Shown here: piece by piece, positions 13,330 to 25,100 of the stretch
Layout of the letters: every line of letters starts with the position of its first letter
How positions within the stretch are numbered: position 1 is the stretch's first letter
Assembly (NCBI RefSeq): GCF_014805625.2
Contig: NW_023998415.1
Location: 33,190,170 to 33,254,169, forward strand
Reading direction: 5' to 3'
DNA length: 64,000 bases
From: Glossina fuscipes
Taxonomy: Eukaryota; Arthropoda; Insecta; Diptera; Glossinidae
Program-made: the position numbers and the translations under genes
Notes under the pieces: generated by a model
What the model saw: the letters and a program-made list of their open reading frames with translations, nothing else
What the model was told of the DNA's origin: nothing
Database searches by the model: none

Positions 13330-14018
13330 CTTGTATTTATGTTCATATCATGTACCAGTGTCCAAACATTTGAATGACACGCCTACAGGTGACATACAAA
13401 CTGAAAGGACTTGCGTTTTTTGAGAGGCATAAAAAATTGGGTTTTTGTTCATTATTCGTAAACAACAGTAGACAATAATTTGAACGTATATTGTACGGAT
13501 GGTGATATAGCGCCTGCATAAAAATGACAAATATTCACCACGCCTATAACAGTGTATCAAAATGTATTTCTTTTTTCAATACCTTTATATAAATCACAAA
13601 ATCAAACTTTCAAAAATAAATTTCAAATTTAAAATGCACCTAAGCATGTCCGTCTGTTCGTCTGTCTATCGGTCCATCTGTTGCACATTCTCCCGTTCGC
13701 AAAAAAAAAAAAAGAAGACGCAAATTTGCAAAAGAGTTCGAAAATGGCGCAAGCAAATCAAAGACTACGCCTACAATGTCCACACGTCTATATAACCAAA
13801 CCTGAGAGCATCTTTGCTTTCCGTGTCTTTTGCTCGTTGCTCGTTGCTCGTAAACTACGACAGGTATACGACACAAATTTCCACAAAATTATTTTACACA
13901 TTCCACTAGAACTCAGCCAAGCTCACCCAATATTATTTGACATCCAAATTTATTTATTTATTTAGTGGTGTATGGTAAAAGATTCCAATATCGACTGAAT
14001 ATAATTTTCTTACGTGTA
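13330..14018 (+). repeat. Family A dispersed repeat, copy 1
   Basis: It contains the family landmarks: GACACGCC near the start, AAACTGAAAGGAC, CATGTCCGTCTGTTCGTCTG, CGCAAATTTGCAAAAGAG, and the terminal motif GATTCCAATATCGACTGAAT followed by ATAATTTTCTTACGTGT. There is no coding potential that survives comparison with the other copies. Confidence 0.55.
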
Positions 14019-16429
14019 TTTCTCTTTTCGTTTTTCTTAAAAGCTCTGAATTGCTGATAAATTTTCCATTTTGCGTGTTAAGTGTTATTCCTATAATTAA
14101 TATGAACTCGGTTATCATTAGATCAGAATTAACAGATAAATTAAGAAGTCATCGCTGGCCATGAAAGGCCTACAAAATTCTGCCGAAACGTCTTTTATGT
14201 CCTGTTATTTATTTATTTATTTTATTTTATTATTATTTTTTTTTTTTTTTCAGTTTTATTACGTTATGTTTATTTATGAGTTTATCCGTGTAAATAAATA
14301 CAAGTTTGTGGTCGCATTAACCGTTTAATTAATAACAGAATGTAAAGCCAAAGTTTCCGTACACGCGCGCACCTATATGGTGGAATGATGGGACGTATAT
14401 TAAAATTGTACATGCATGGCAACGTGGTTATATTAAATGCCAACATGTTCTCTTTTTGTCCCTTTTGAAAGAAAATTTATAAAATGTATGCAATAAAAAC
14501 GATTTAATTAATAATAAACCAACTATTTGTGGTGAGAAAATTTTGTAAAATAATTCCATATTTAAATTAATTTAAAAATTATAAGTTTGCACAAAACAGA
14601 AAAAAGGAAACAAACGAAAGGAAGAATATATATTCAATCGGAGAGATCATAATTAATATTTTAATACTCATGTCCTGAATCGTTTTAAATAAATACATTT
14701 TCAAACTAAAGAAATCATTTTTAAATTAAAAGTTTAACGTTTGGGCTTTTTACGTAATACATTTTTTTTTTCAACCCATATGAAATTGAAATACCGTTAT
14801 ATAGCTAGTTATACGAATTAAATTTTATATTGAAATACTTTGCATTTTGTTGTGTATAATTTTCCGCGTTCGCGTTGACGCTTGTGACCGACTCGAACTC
14901 GTTTTAAGGGGAATTTTATAAAGCAATCAAAAAAATTGCAAGTGATTTAAGTAATTATTGACGGACTTATTAACTGATTTACATAGTTTCCAAAAGTATT
15001 TCGACAGAAGTGATAAGAGCCGAACTTACCCTAAATTTACTTTCCTGACCAATATTTGAAAATCGTATTCATGATTTTAGTCGACAGACAGACATGGAAG
15101 CAAAGATGGCTAACTTGCCGACAAGGAATTTATCTACCCTATAGGATCTCCGATCTGTATTGCTAATATACTCTCAAATGATGTTGGCATGATGAACGCA
15201 CGAATCATAAGATTCTTCCTTATCCTTTACGTTTCTGGTAGCTGGAAATGACCTTTCAGGGAATTTCTTGATGGCTATGGCTATCTCAACCGCGCGATTG
15301 CATTAAATATATGGAATAGTTTCAAAGCAGACACTCACATAAATCACGCAGAGCATACCTGCATTGTTAGTTTCATCAACATCGATACTTCGTTTCTTAG
15401 GCACAACTATATTTATATCAGCTATGTTTGGTTCATAGCTTTGCACTGCTACCCATTAATTAGTACATCGTTTTTGATAGGTTAAGAAGGTAAAAATACT
15501 ATATGTTCGTCTCGAACGAACTTTTCTAATTATTATTTTCTCTTTCTCTCTTCACAAATCTTGCAACGGCTCTTCATACCTTCAGCTCGCCATATTATAT
15601 TTGGAGATTTCGCTACTTGATCGTGCCTCACGGGCTTTTCAACCGGCCTCAATTATTCAGTTCTTGGACAGCTGACTAAAATATTTAAGTTTTACCTGCG
15701 TTAATCTCAGATTACATGTATCATATGTTATTCTCGTGACGTAACTTTCTTGGCCGTGCAGACGAACGCGGCAGACAATTAAGAATCAGTAGCAGATTTT
15801 ATGCTGACGAACAATGCTAGCTGTACAGCAAACAAAATAATAAATTTATTATGATTTATCCTTGCTTGATGGATCAGGGATAAATCGATAATAGTTAAAA
15901 AAAAAAAAAAAAACATTAAAAACTTGAATAAATATTTATATGGTAGGTCTTATGTATCGACAGTAAGAGATTAACTAGTAATCTCTATCGATAGCAAGAG
16001 ATCAACTAAAATCCTATAAGCATGAATTCACAATCACGGCTCTAAGCCGGCAATAAAGATTATACCGAAACATAGTTAATACATATGTCGACATAATTTC
16101 TGATTTTATTTTACTTTTTTTTTTGATGTTATCTAAAAACTTTTAAATCAATTATAGTTTTTTTTTTTTTTTTTTCAAAATACATATTTATTTCTAGATT
16201 GCTTTTCACAAAATTTGCTAGCGGCATTACATATTTGAATTTAATTGCTTGTAAATTCGTAAATAACGTTCGCGTATTTGCGCTCATAAGCTTCTTAAAA
16301 TATTTGCTTTTATTTGTTTTTATTATTGTACCCATCAACGAAGCGTGTGGAATATATTTATTTTGTCAAAGCGTTTGCATCGCCCAGCAGGAACCGTCAG
16401 AGGCCCCACAAAGCATATATATAAGCATA
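14019..16429. other. Non-coding stretch
   Basis: AT-rich with poly-A and poly-T runs (15,899-15,914; 16,159-16,175). No frame of interest. Confidence 0.45.
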
Positions 16430-17078
16430 TATGCTTGATCAGCATCAAGTCTTAATTCGATTTAAGCATGTCCGTCCATGTTAATTGAGAAATGAAGCTA
16501 TCGACTTCAAATTGGGTAGAAACAATTGAAGTCTTTGCACGCAGGTTGGTATTGAAAATGGGCCAAATTGTTCGGAGGACACGCCCATAGTACCACGTAA
16601 ACTGAGAACACCTGTGTTTTTCCAAAGAAATAAAAAATTTGTTTTGTTTTTGATCATTGCTCATAAACTATAGTAGATGTAAATGTACGTAAAATTGAAA
16701 GCATGCTCTATGACCGATGCTCTGGTGACTGTAAAAAACTATGTATAATATATATAAAATAAAGTGTATAAATTCTCGGCCAATTTTACATTTGGAATGC
16801 ACCTAAACATGTCCGTCTGTTCGTTTGTCCATCTGTCTGTCTGCCCAACTGGCCAGTATTTGTGGTAAACATTCTCCTGCTAGCAAAAATGCATATATCG
16901 CCTACAAGTTTACAAAAGGATTTGAAAGTGACTTATAAAATCAGCAAAGTCCTCTCCATATTATGGAACAAGAAAATGTAATTCTTTTGTTTTTTTGTTT
17001 TTTTTTTTTGTCTCTTTCAGGGCAACGGTAACGGGCATAAGAGATTCGGTATGACCGAATATAGTTCTCTTACTTGTT
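16430..17078 (+). repeat. Family A dispersed repeat, copy 2
   Basis: The best preserved copy. It has CATGTCCGTCCATG, ATTGGTATTGAAAATGGGCC, GGACACGCCCATAGTACCAC, GTAAACTGAGAACACC, a second CATGTCCGTCTGTTCG block, and the terminal stem-loop GATTCGGTATGACCGAATAT followed by CTCTTACTTGTT at 17,043-17,078. Confidence 0.65.
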
Positions 17079-17217
17079 ATAATTATTATTGGTATTTTTT
17101 CAATTTTTCATTTTCATTGTTTCGAGAATTTATTGAATTTTTGGTGTTATGAAAACAATTCAAGCGTAACCAACATATAAATAAATATATGTTTAATACA
17201 TTTAAACAAAAAAACAA

Positions 17218-17219
<2 letters not shown>

Positions 17220-17249
<30 letters not shown>
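17220..17249. repeat. (AT)n microsatellite
   Basis: Fifteen AT units. Confidence 0.9.
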
Positions 17250-17253
<4 letters not shown>

Positions 17254-17549
17254 TAAATGAAAGAAATAAATGCACAAAATCGTGCGCATAAGTAAGTGTA
17301 TACGAATATAAATAAATTTTCATAAGCGAATTCAATTATAAGGATATTTGATTTTTTGCTTTAAAAAAGAAGGTGAAAAAATTGCAGATAGCGTGCTCGA
17401 TTAACTCGTTTAAAAACAATGCAAAACAACTAAGCAGTGCTTAATATATAAACATTTAGTTTTTTTCAGAAAAAACTAATAATTATTAGTGTTATTTTTT
17501 CTTTTTTTTATTCCATTTTCGTATTCGCATAGAACAGAATAAGGCCAAT

Positions 17550-17550
<1 letters not shown>

Positions 17551-17594
<44 letters not shown>
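17551..17594. repeat. (GA)n microsatellite
   Basis: About twenty-two AG units. Confidence 0.9.
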
Positions 17595-17598
<4 letters not shown>

Positions 17599-19959
17599 GA
17601 AAAAGTCTTTATCGCATAGTTCATAGTTCTTAAAAACTTGAAATATTTCTCATGCAGTTCTCTTATAACTCTTAAATGGCTTGCGGTTTCGTATACTTTT
17701 CCTATATTAATAGCATGCGATAAAATGAATGTTGAACGCAATGTCAAATTTTAATTAGCATGCGATCAATTGAATGACAAAATTAATGTTGTCGTCGTAG
17801 ATAGGAAGAAATGTGTGACCAAATTGAAGGATATAAGAGATAGGATAAAACAGATTAAGACAAAATAATTTCTCATAGAAAATCTAATAATAAATGACTG
17901 CTAACGGCTGGTTACAAGAATTTGATATAACAGAAAAACACAATAACAAGCTTTAATAGCTAATTCGCCGCAAAAAGATTTATTACTTTGACAGATAGGC
18001 ACATCAAACTCATTGCAAGTACCATTTGATTAACGTGCCTTATTTGTAAACATATTATATACTGTCAAAGTCAATTATGAATTGTTAGGAAATGTTCCAT
18101 CAAAACCTATTATATAATCTTTAATGAAATAGTTTCAAAAAAGATGCTCGCGTGTTCATAGACTTAGATGACATAGAAGATTAACTGAAGACCATTAAAC
18201 TCAATTTGATAAGTATAGACGACATACAAGACATAGATATATATAGAAATAGAAATTAAAAACAAATTTGTTGCTTAAATATATTGCACCCAATAAAAAA
18301 TTGAATGGAATCAAAGTGTCCTTTGCAAGACTAGTTAATTGCTACATTTTTCTCATCAAAATAAGTCAATCTCCCGAACAAACATGTAAGGGATTCCTTT
18401 TCCCATCAAAATTTCTTTAAAATGATGTATGAAGCCACTAAACGAAATATTTAAGTAAAGCAATGAGTTGACGAGTTGAGCATTTTCTTATCTTATCCTG
18501 TATAACTGAGGCATTTCTTTCTTCTTACCTAAAAACCGTTCGATAGCTTTGTGGTTCTTCGTATCTCACATCTCTTATACGACGTTAGACATATTAAGTT
18601 TATCCGTATATATGCAACGATTTGAGATAACTCATTCCTTCGCTGTTGCACCGGTTGTTTGAAAATCATTTTCTTTCCCTTCGCCTCACTTAATGTTATT
18701 CCATGTAATTTGTGTTCAACCTGCAGGTCGCAGTTTTCATAATATGTACACCACATTGAATCGAAGCAGCAATACCATCACTTATCATATAAACCCATTT
18801 GGAAAAAGCTGTTAAACGAAAAATATTCTCTACTATTCAGAATTTCTGAAAAAAATCGATCGAGTAGTAATTTGGCATATTGGATGAATGACCACAATAC
18901 GGTCGAAATACAGTTATGTTTGCCTTTTTATTTTATGACAAAAATTGATACTAAATTGTCAGTAGTAATGGCATATAAATTTATTCGATTAAGTTTGAAC
19001 GCCATAGTCCAAATTTTGGAAACCCATCCCATATAAGGATTGTAAATAAATATAATATTGTTACTTTAGAAAGAGTATAAATAAAAAAGTGTGTTAAGCG
19101 AAATGATGTAGGGTATTTAGTAAGTTGTTTGCACTTAAATGAAAAAATTCCTTTAGCTCTTATTATCATTATAGCTCGGCTTCCCCAGCACTATTGAAAT
19201 GATTTCTAAGGAAACACCCGATCCTTTAGTTCACAAATATATTGGATATAGTGCTGTGGCGTTTTTCTGAAATAGTGATGGTACCTTTTTTAAAGAACCA
19301 TCGTAAGAGTGAAATAATTATTCCATAGAATTTTTCATATGTGCTTATGGGTTTATAGCTAATATATTTGATCTCGATGGTACTTTGATTGATGATTATT
19401 TACTTTTCTAGTAATATGCTACACCACTTGTGAAACAACGGTATATTTATATAAGTTCGAGCGTATGTATGCAGTGTTCAGAAGAGCTTGAGATGGACTC
19501 AACTTTTATTATACCTATCGATCTAAGCTTGTCTGTCTATCTTGTTTTATTGTAGCCGTAGGGTGGGATTCCTACAGGCCGTAATTTTTGAAATATTTTA
19601 TTGAGATTTGGTATATTGACGTGTTTTCGTCCAAGGACTGAAAATAATTCGAATCGGAACAGATTGTCGATCATTTCCGGGGGAATAAACTACGCGCAAT
19701 GGGTGCATAGACGTGGCGAAACTATCACCGTAACGATCTTTGACTGGCGAAGAAGAGTTTCAAGCTTAGGCTATCTATAACTGAGCGATAAGCTTTCTGA
19801 TGGATAGCTTGGGGGTACACTGGAAGAAATTTGCTAAGATTACTTCTTTTCTCGTAGACTATTGCTATGGAGGAAATACAAACCAGCCGTTGTTATATTG
19901 TAACTGCTTACGTAAAGTAAATTGATATAGTAATGGTCGAGAGCCTGAAGCTCACTACG

Positions 19960-20600
19960 ATGTAGCAGATGTAGCACCCGACGCAAATATATCTTGAAAT
20001 AGTGTAGTCCGGTGTTGGCTAGCGGGGATTGTGTGGTTAGTCCGAAGGCAAGAGTGACTATGCCGCGTAAAGTAACGCTAGAGGCTTTATGGACTAAATT
20101 TAAGCTCCACAGGGATCAGGAGCCCACTAACAAAGTCATGAGCACCTGTGGGTAGAGGTGACAGCATTGGTTGATCTGCAGATTGGTGCTTGCCAAGATC
20201 CTTCGCGGGGAAGCTTGCATATTGACACACCATTTGGAGACCGCTGTGGAAGCTAGTATATTCAGACCTAGTTTGAACGTAGCATTCAATCAATGTAGGA
20301 GTCCTGACGGTTGGACACGCCCCATCTTAAGGTATCGTGGTGGCTGCGGTTTTCATCATTCCTAAACCGAATAATTAAAGAGGTAACGATAGACCTCAAC
20401 ATTCTCCAGAGTGGATTTATTGACCCATACACAATAAATACATCTGGTTTCTCGAGTGCAGTTCAGACCCCTAGTTTATAGGGATTGTATAACTGACTGA
20501 AGGGCGCCGGTTACACAATATTAACTCGTGTACCACCGGGTGCCGTGAGCTGAAGTTTATAACAGCTACTCATGCTAAGCAAAAGGAACATCTGTCGATC
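19960..20600 (+). repeat. Family C dispersed repeat, copy 1
   Basis: Comparatively GC-rich DNA. Its right part (20,330-20,590) aligns with 34,395-34,650: shared blocks include GAGGTAACGATAGACCTCAA, CCAGAGTGG, ATAAATACATCTGG, TATAGGGATTG, GGTGCCGTGAG and CTCATGCTAAGC (or near variants). No intact reading frame is present and the class is not recognised. Confidence 0.5.
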
Positions 20601-21772
20601 ACTTCCCATACAAAGCCTCATTTTGAAAATAACTCAATAGAGAGTTTTTGCATATTTTATAAGATTTACATCTGCGATGCTAATGTTCGACAATCCGTAT
20701 CCAAATGGGCGTAAACGCCCTTACATCTTCATTAGAATAGTTTGGATGGTCGATATTCAAGCTTTTGAAAGACTAATAATGTATTTTGATCGGAGTCGGT
20801 TATGGACTTGATTTAATCGATGTCACGACAATGATATCGTTGACAGACCTACCGGACTGAAAAGCATTTTGAAGATCACAAATATTTGACATAGAAATTC
20901 TTCAACCAACACGCTTATGATACATTCTCGTTCACAGCAGAATTCTCTCTTTAATAATTTGCGATGCAGTGGTAGGATAATTTTGCAACTATTTTGATGA
21001 CGATTGAAAATGAAGGCAAATAATAATATTCATACCTAAGTTTTATATAGTCAAGTGTGTGTTTGCGCCGATGGCGATAACGATATTCTAATCTGTAAAG
21101 TTCTGAAGACAAACAGGATCGAAATCAACGGTGCTTCATATCTTCGATTGTGCGTTGTTTTATTCTTAAAGAGCTTTCTATAGTCCTAATCTCGATGATA
21201 AGAATTATCTAATGATGTCATGCCGTAAATTATGAAGAACTTTGAATTCCATCTCAAAAGTGACCTGAGCAACTTAATCCTAAGATTTTAAGAAACTCAG
21301 AGAAGGAAAAAAAAAGCAAAAAGCAAAGCAAAACAAAAATTGTCAATTTAAATAAAAGAAGACAAAAGGCTGTAACAAGCAAAATCTATAGTACAGCGTT
21401 ATAACCAAATCTAAGAAATGATTGTTCCACTGTAAAAGCCCTTACACACTTGGGCCCAAAATCAAAAAGGAAATAAACCAACATTAGCAGATAGACATAG
21501 ACCGAGGAAAAACGTGACAAGTTATCTGTTAACAGCGCCAACATACACAATACAAGCAGTGACACACATTCAGTTTATCAGAGATAAATACAAAGAAACG
21601 AATGAAACGTTGAATAGTAAACGAAATTCGGTATTAAAAACAGGAAAAAGAATGAGAAGAAGAGGAGAAAATTTAAATTTAAAAGAAATTTTCTAAAAAG
21701 AAAAAAGCAATACAAGGGCAGGCGGAAAAACACACGCTGCATGCACATACATGGTTACGTTGAACACTTAAA

Positions 21773-21844
21773 ATGGCAAACGGTGGAAACGGGGAAAACG
21801 GGGAGTCCAAAAAGCAACTCAACAACAGCAACCTGCCTCTATGA
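21773..21844 (+). CDS. Possible short ORF (23 codons)
   Basis: AAAATGG gives a good fly start context, and 23 codons follow: MANGGNGENGESKKQLNNSN then LPL and TGA. The frame is richer in G/C than its surroundings and lies in A/CAA-rich DNA (21,300-21,900) that resembles a fly 5' leader. It could be a micropeptide, the start of a first exon, or chance. No family is recognised. Confidence 0.15.
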   Translation: MANGGNGENGESKKQLNNSNLPL

Positions 21845-22288
21845 TAAATATTAAAAACAAAAAAAAAACAAAAAAAAAAAATAGAAGAAAAAAGAAGGCT
21901 TACAGCATCTGACTATCTGTTTGCTGTTAGTTAGAGCCGGCGGCACGCGCAGAGCATTGCAATGTACATATAGGTTTGAAAATATTTTTTTGCAAAAAAT
22001 CGAAGATTACACTATAAAAAGGCAAATGACAGACTTGCTCACCAATATTTAAACAACAGTTTTAGGTGACGTGTTGATTTTTAGCTTTGAGCAATGTTCA
22101 ACTCAGCAACAACTAGACCAAGTTTATCTAAAACATCTATCGCCGAATAATCTTGCGCTACTGATTTGATGTTATAGTGCTGTTTGTTGTTATTGTTATT
22201 AATGTTACTGTTGTTGATTTTATTGCAATGTTGGTTAAATGGCTTCGTTGAAGCATGAAGGTGTAAAACCTAAGCAAATAAATCAGAA

Positions 22289-22337
22289 AAAATAAATAAA
22301 TAAATAAATAAATAAATACAATACAATACAATACAAT
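22289..22337. repeat. (AAAT)n followed by (AATAC)n
   Basis: About seven AAAT units run directly into four AATAC units; a further AAAT run lies near 22,418-22,438. Confidence 0.85.
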
Positions 22338-23839
22338 AATACTTGGACAAAAAAGAGCATTCCGAGAATAGTATTTTTCACAGACAACTTAGTTAGTTGC
22401 TCGTTAGAAAATAAAATTAAATAAATAAATAAATAAATGAATAATCACCTCTACGCCTAGTAGTAGTAGCAGATACTTGGCAGGAGCTGGAGTTCTCCAA
22501 CTAATTTAACTTTAAGAAGAAGCAATGAGTTTTTAATCAAACGAAAAACAACTCAATCGATATGGGATACATTCGCGATAAGGGCAGACAGAGCGGCAGA
22601 CATTCTGACATTCGGAGTACACTTATTTGGCGTCATACACACACAAGCAATGAAACTCTCAGTTTCACTTGCACCAAGTATATAGAGAATTTTTTTTTTA
22701 TTAAAATATCTTTCTATTAAACCCAATGAGGCGAAGACAGTCGTTTGTTGGTTCATTTGCGATCCAGAACAGACAGGTAACATGTTAACAAATTTACCGC
22801 TGTTCTTATATATATAATGATATAAATACATCTTTCAAGACTGAAGCATTTCTTCCCGAAAGGTTTTTGCTCATCTTTCATAAATGATTGCTTAGATCAT
22901 TTCGAAACCAGTTACCAATTGAATGTCAATCAGCTCGTGGAATGCAATTGAACGCAAATGATTCGGAGAAAAATTTCATGAAATATTTATATTTATTCTC
23001 TTCTTTTCACTTATTTGATGTTTTCATTTATATCAAATTTCGCGTAACTTGCAGATTATTGACAATAATGTTGACTCTTCACCGATTTGGCTTGATTTAA
23101 TGGAGCTTGAGAGCAGTATTCAACTTGATTTCTTACAATGATCAAAATATACATATGCGTAACTAGATTTGTGTATATCAATTTACGTGAATTAGGCAGA
23201 AATGAAATAGGTAAGCGAAACGTGAACAAATATACAGGTGGAGTTAGGAAAACACTGATAGATGGATGATCAAATAGAAAAAGAGAGGAACTGAGAAACG
23301 GTAAAGAAATCCAAATAGGTGAGCAAAGGTAATGTCTAGGTGAGCGAGTAAGAAAACAAACGAAAAGTCATAGGTGTTAAAAGACGGACATTCCTAAGTG
23401 TTTTACGTTTACACGGACTATGAGACCGGATGCTCAGACCGATGAGTCTGCTTTATTCCTAAGCGCCAGTGGAGATCGCCTCCCTCCCCACTAATACGAA
23501 CCAAGATTATCTAGAACCTCTATTTTTCTGTGGGTGAGTCAGCCGAAAGTAATGCAACTGCACACCGAGCGAGAACTCTTCCCGCATTTTGGGCTAACCA
23601 GAGTCACTACGAAACTCCCGCAATCTTCCGTTCCCGCGTCAAGCCGGAGCTAGTCTATTGGTCGCTTTTAGCAGAAGTGAAAAAGAAGAGAATAGAAAAA
23701 GTATAAACAATAAAAGTTTCCGGTGAAATTTTTGCATTACGTCCCATGTAACCTGAAAGTCGGTATGAGATAGAATAAGCTTTAAGGGACAGTGCGACGA
23801 ATAGGTCGTTAAACTAAACTCCGACAAACGCATGCACGA

Positions 23840-24475
23840 AGTGCTTCACGAAATTGAAATTCGAAGAAATCGACTTAAGCATGTTCGTCTGTATGTCTCT
23901 CAGATTGTGTAGAGAATCATCCTCAAACTTTGGAAGCTCTTGCCCAATGGCCCAAATCGGTCGAAGGACACGCCCACAGCACCACGTAAACTGAGAACCC
24001 GCCATTTTTTTGAAGGAATATAAAATGGATTTTCGCTTATTACTCATAACCTATAGCAGATAAATGTACAAAAATTTCGAACGCATCATCTATGGGCGAT
24101 GCTGTAGCACCTATATAGAAATAGAATAAAGTTGACTACGCCTACCCATCGAAATCGAAATTTAATCTTTTTTCAGTACATTTTTAGGACGTACAGAAAT
24201 AAGCTTCGAACACTCCATTAAGTATAGAAACTCTGCATCACTTTTAAATTTCGAATGCACTTAAGAATGTCCGCCCAACCGTACAGTATCTTCTTGATAA
24301 AGAAAAACGAAGATATCGCCTATAAATTTCCAAAAGAACTTGGTAGTGACCTTAACTTTTTAAAGCAAACGCCTACGACACAAGCACGCCCACATGAGAC
24401 AAACTTTGATTTTGAAAATGGAAAAAATCAACCGCACCCACCCTCCCTCTCCCTGTTAGACATTAGACCATGAAA
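23840..24475 (+). repeat. Family A dispersed repeat, copy 3
   Basis: It matches copy 2 across GCATGTTCGTCTG, the GGACACGCCCACAGCACCAC block, GTAAACTGAGAAC, the CTATAGCAGATAAATGTAC block, and GAATGCACTTAAGAATGTCC. Its end meets an oppositely oriented copy, making an inverted pair. Confidence 0.6.
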
Positions 24476-24494
24476 ATGTAGTTCTTTTACTTTT

Positions 24495-25100
24495 TTTTTT
24501 TATGGAAAACGACGCCGAAACGTTAGAATAGAAGTGAAAATATACATTACGTAAGTGACGTATCTTCTGAGTAACAAGCAAAAACCACGAACAGCAAAGC
24601 TGATGACAGTTTTTGTTCCATAGGCGTGTGGGCGTGATAAATGTGGTAGGCGAGTCCTTTGACAGATTTGAATCATTTTCAAATGCTTTTCAAATTTGTA
24701 GGCGATACCCTCATATTCGCGGTTGGGCAGAAGGACAGACTTGCGATAGACTTGCGACAGACGTGCTCAAGTGCATTCCGAATTTGGAATTAGCCAAGAA
24801 TTTATATACTATATGGAATTTTTGAAACTTGCTTTTAAATTTTGATACACTATAATATTGGGTAGGTGTTGCCATTTTTTTTCATTTTTATGTAGTTACT
24901 CAAGCAATGCCGTAGAATAAATGCTCCACATTTTTATAGGCATATCTGTTGTAGTTTGTGAGTAACGAGCAAAAAATCAATTGTTGTTTCCTTTTGGAAA
25001 ACGCAGGTGTTCTGAATTTACGTAGTTCTGCAAGCGTATTCTTCGGCCGATTTCCAGTATTCCTGCCTGCAAGAATTTCCAATGTTTCTGCCCAATTTGA
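24495..25100 (-). repeat. Family A dispersed repeat, copy 4, inverted, broken
   Basis: The minus strand shows the family order: GAATGCACTTGAGCACGTC (from 24,780 downward), the TTTGTAGGCGAT block in reverse, and CACGCCCACACGCC. A second minus-strand segment at about 24,900-25,100 repeats the GAGTAACGAGCAAAAAATC and CAGGTGTTCTGAATTTACG blocks, which are the reverse complement of GTAAACTGAGAACACC. A related piece with GACGGATAGATGGACTTGC continues near 25,390. Confidence 0.5.

Larger units (their letters stand above)
17079..19959. other. Non-coding stretch
   Basis: Contains the AT and GA microsatellites. A decayed GTCTGTCTATC block near 19,530 may be a family A or B fragment. No gene seen. Confidence 0.4.
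20601..23839. other. Non-coding stretch
   Basis: Includes A/CAA-rich DNA at 21,300-21,900 with the 23-codon ORF and the AAAT/AATAC repeat. No supported gene. Confidence 0.4.
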
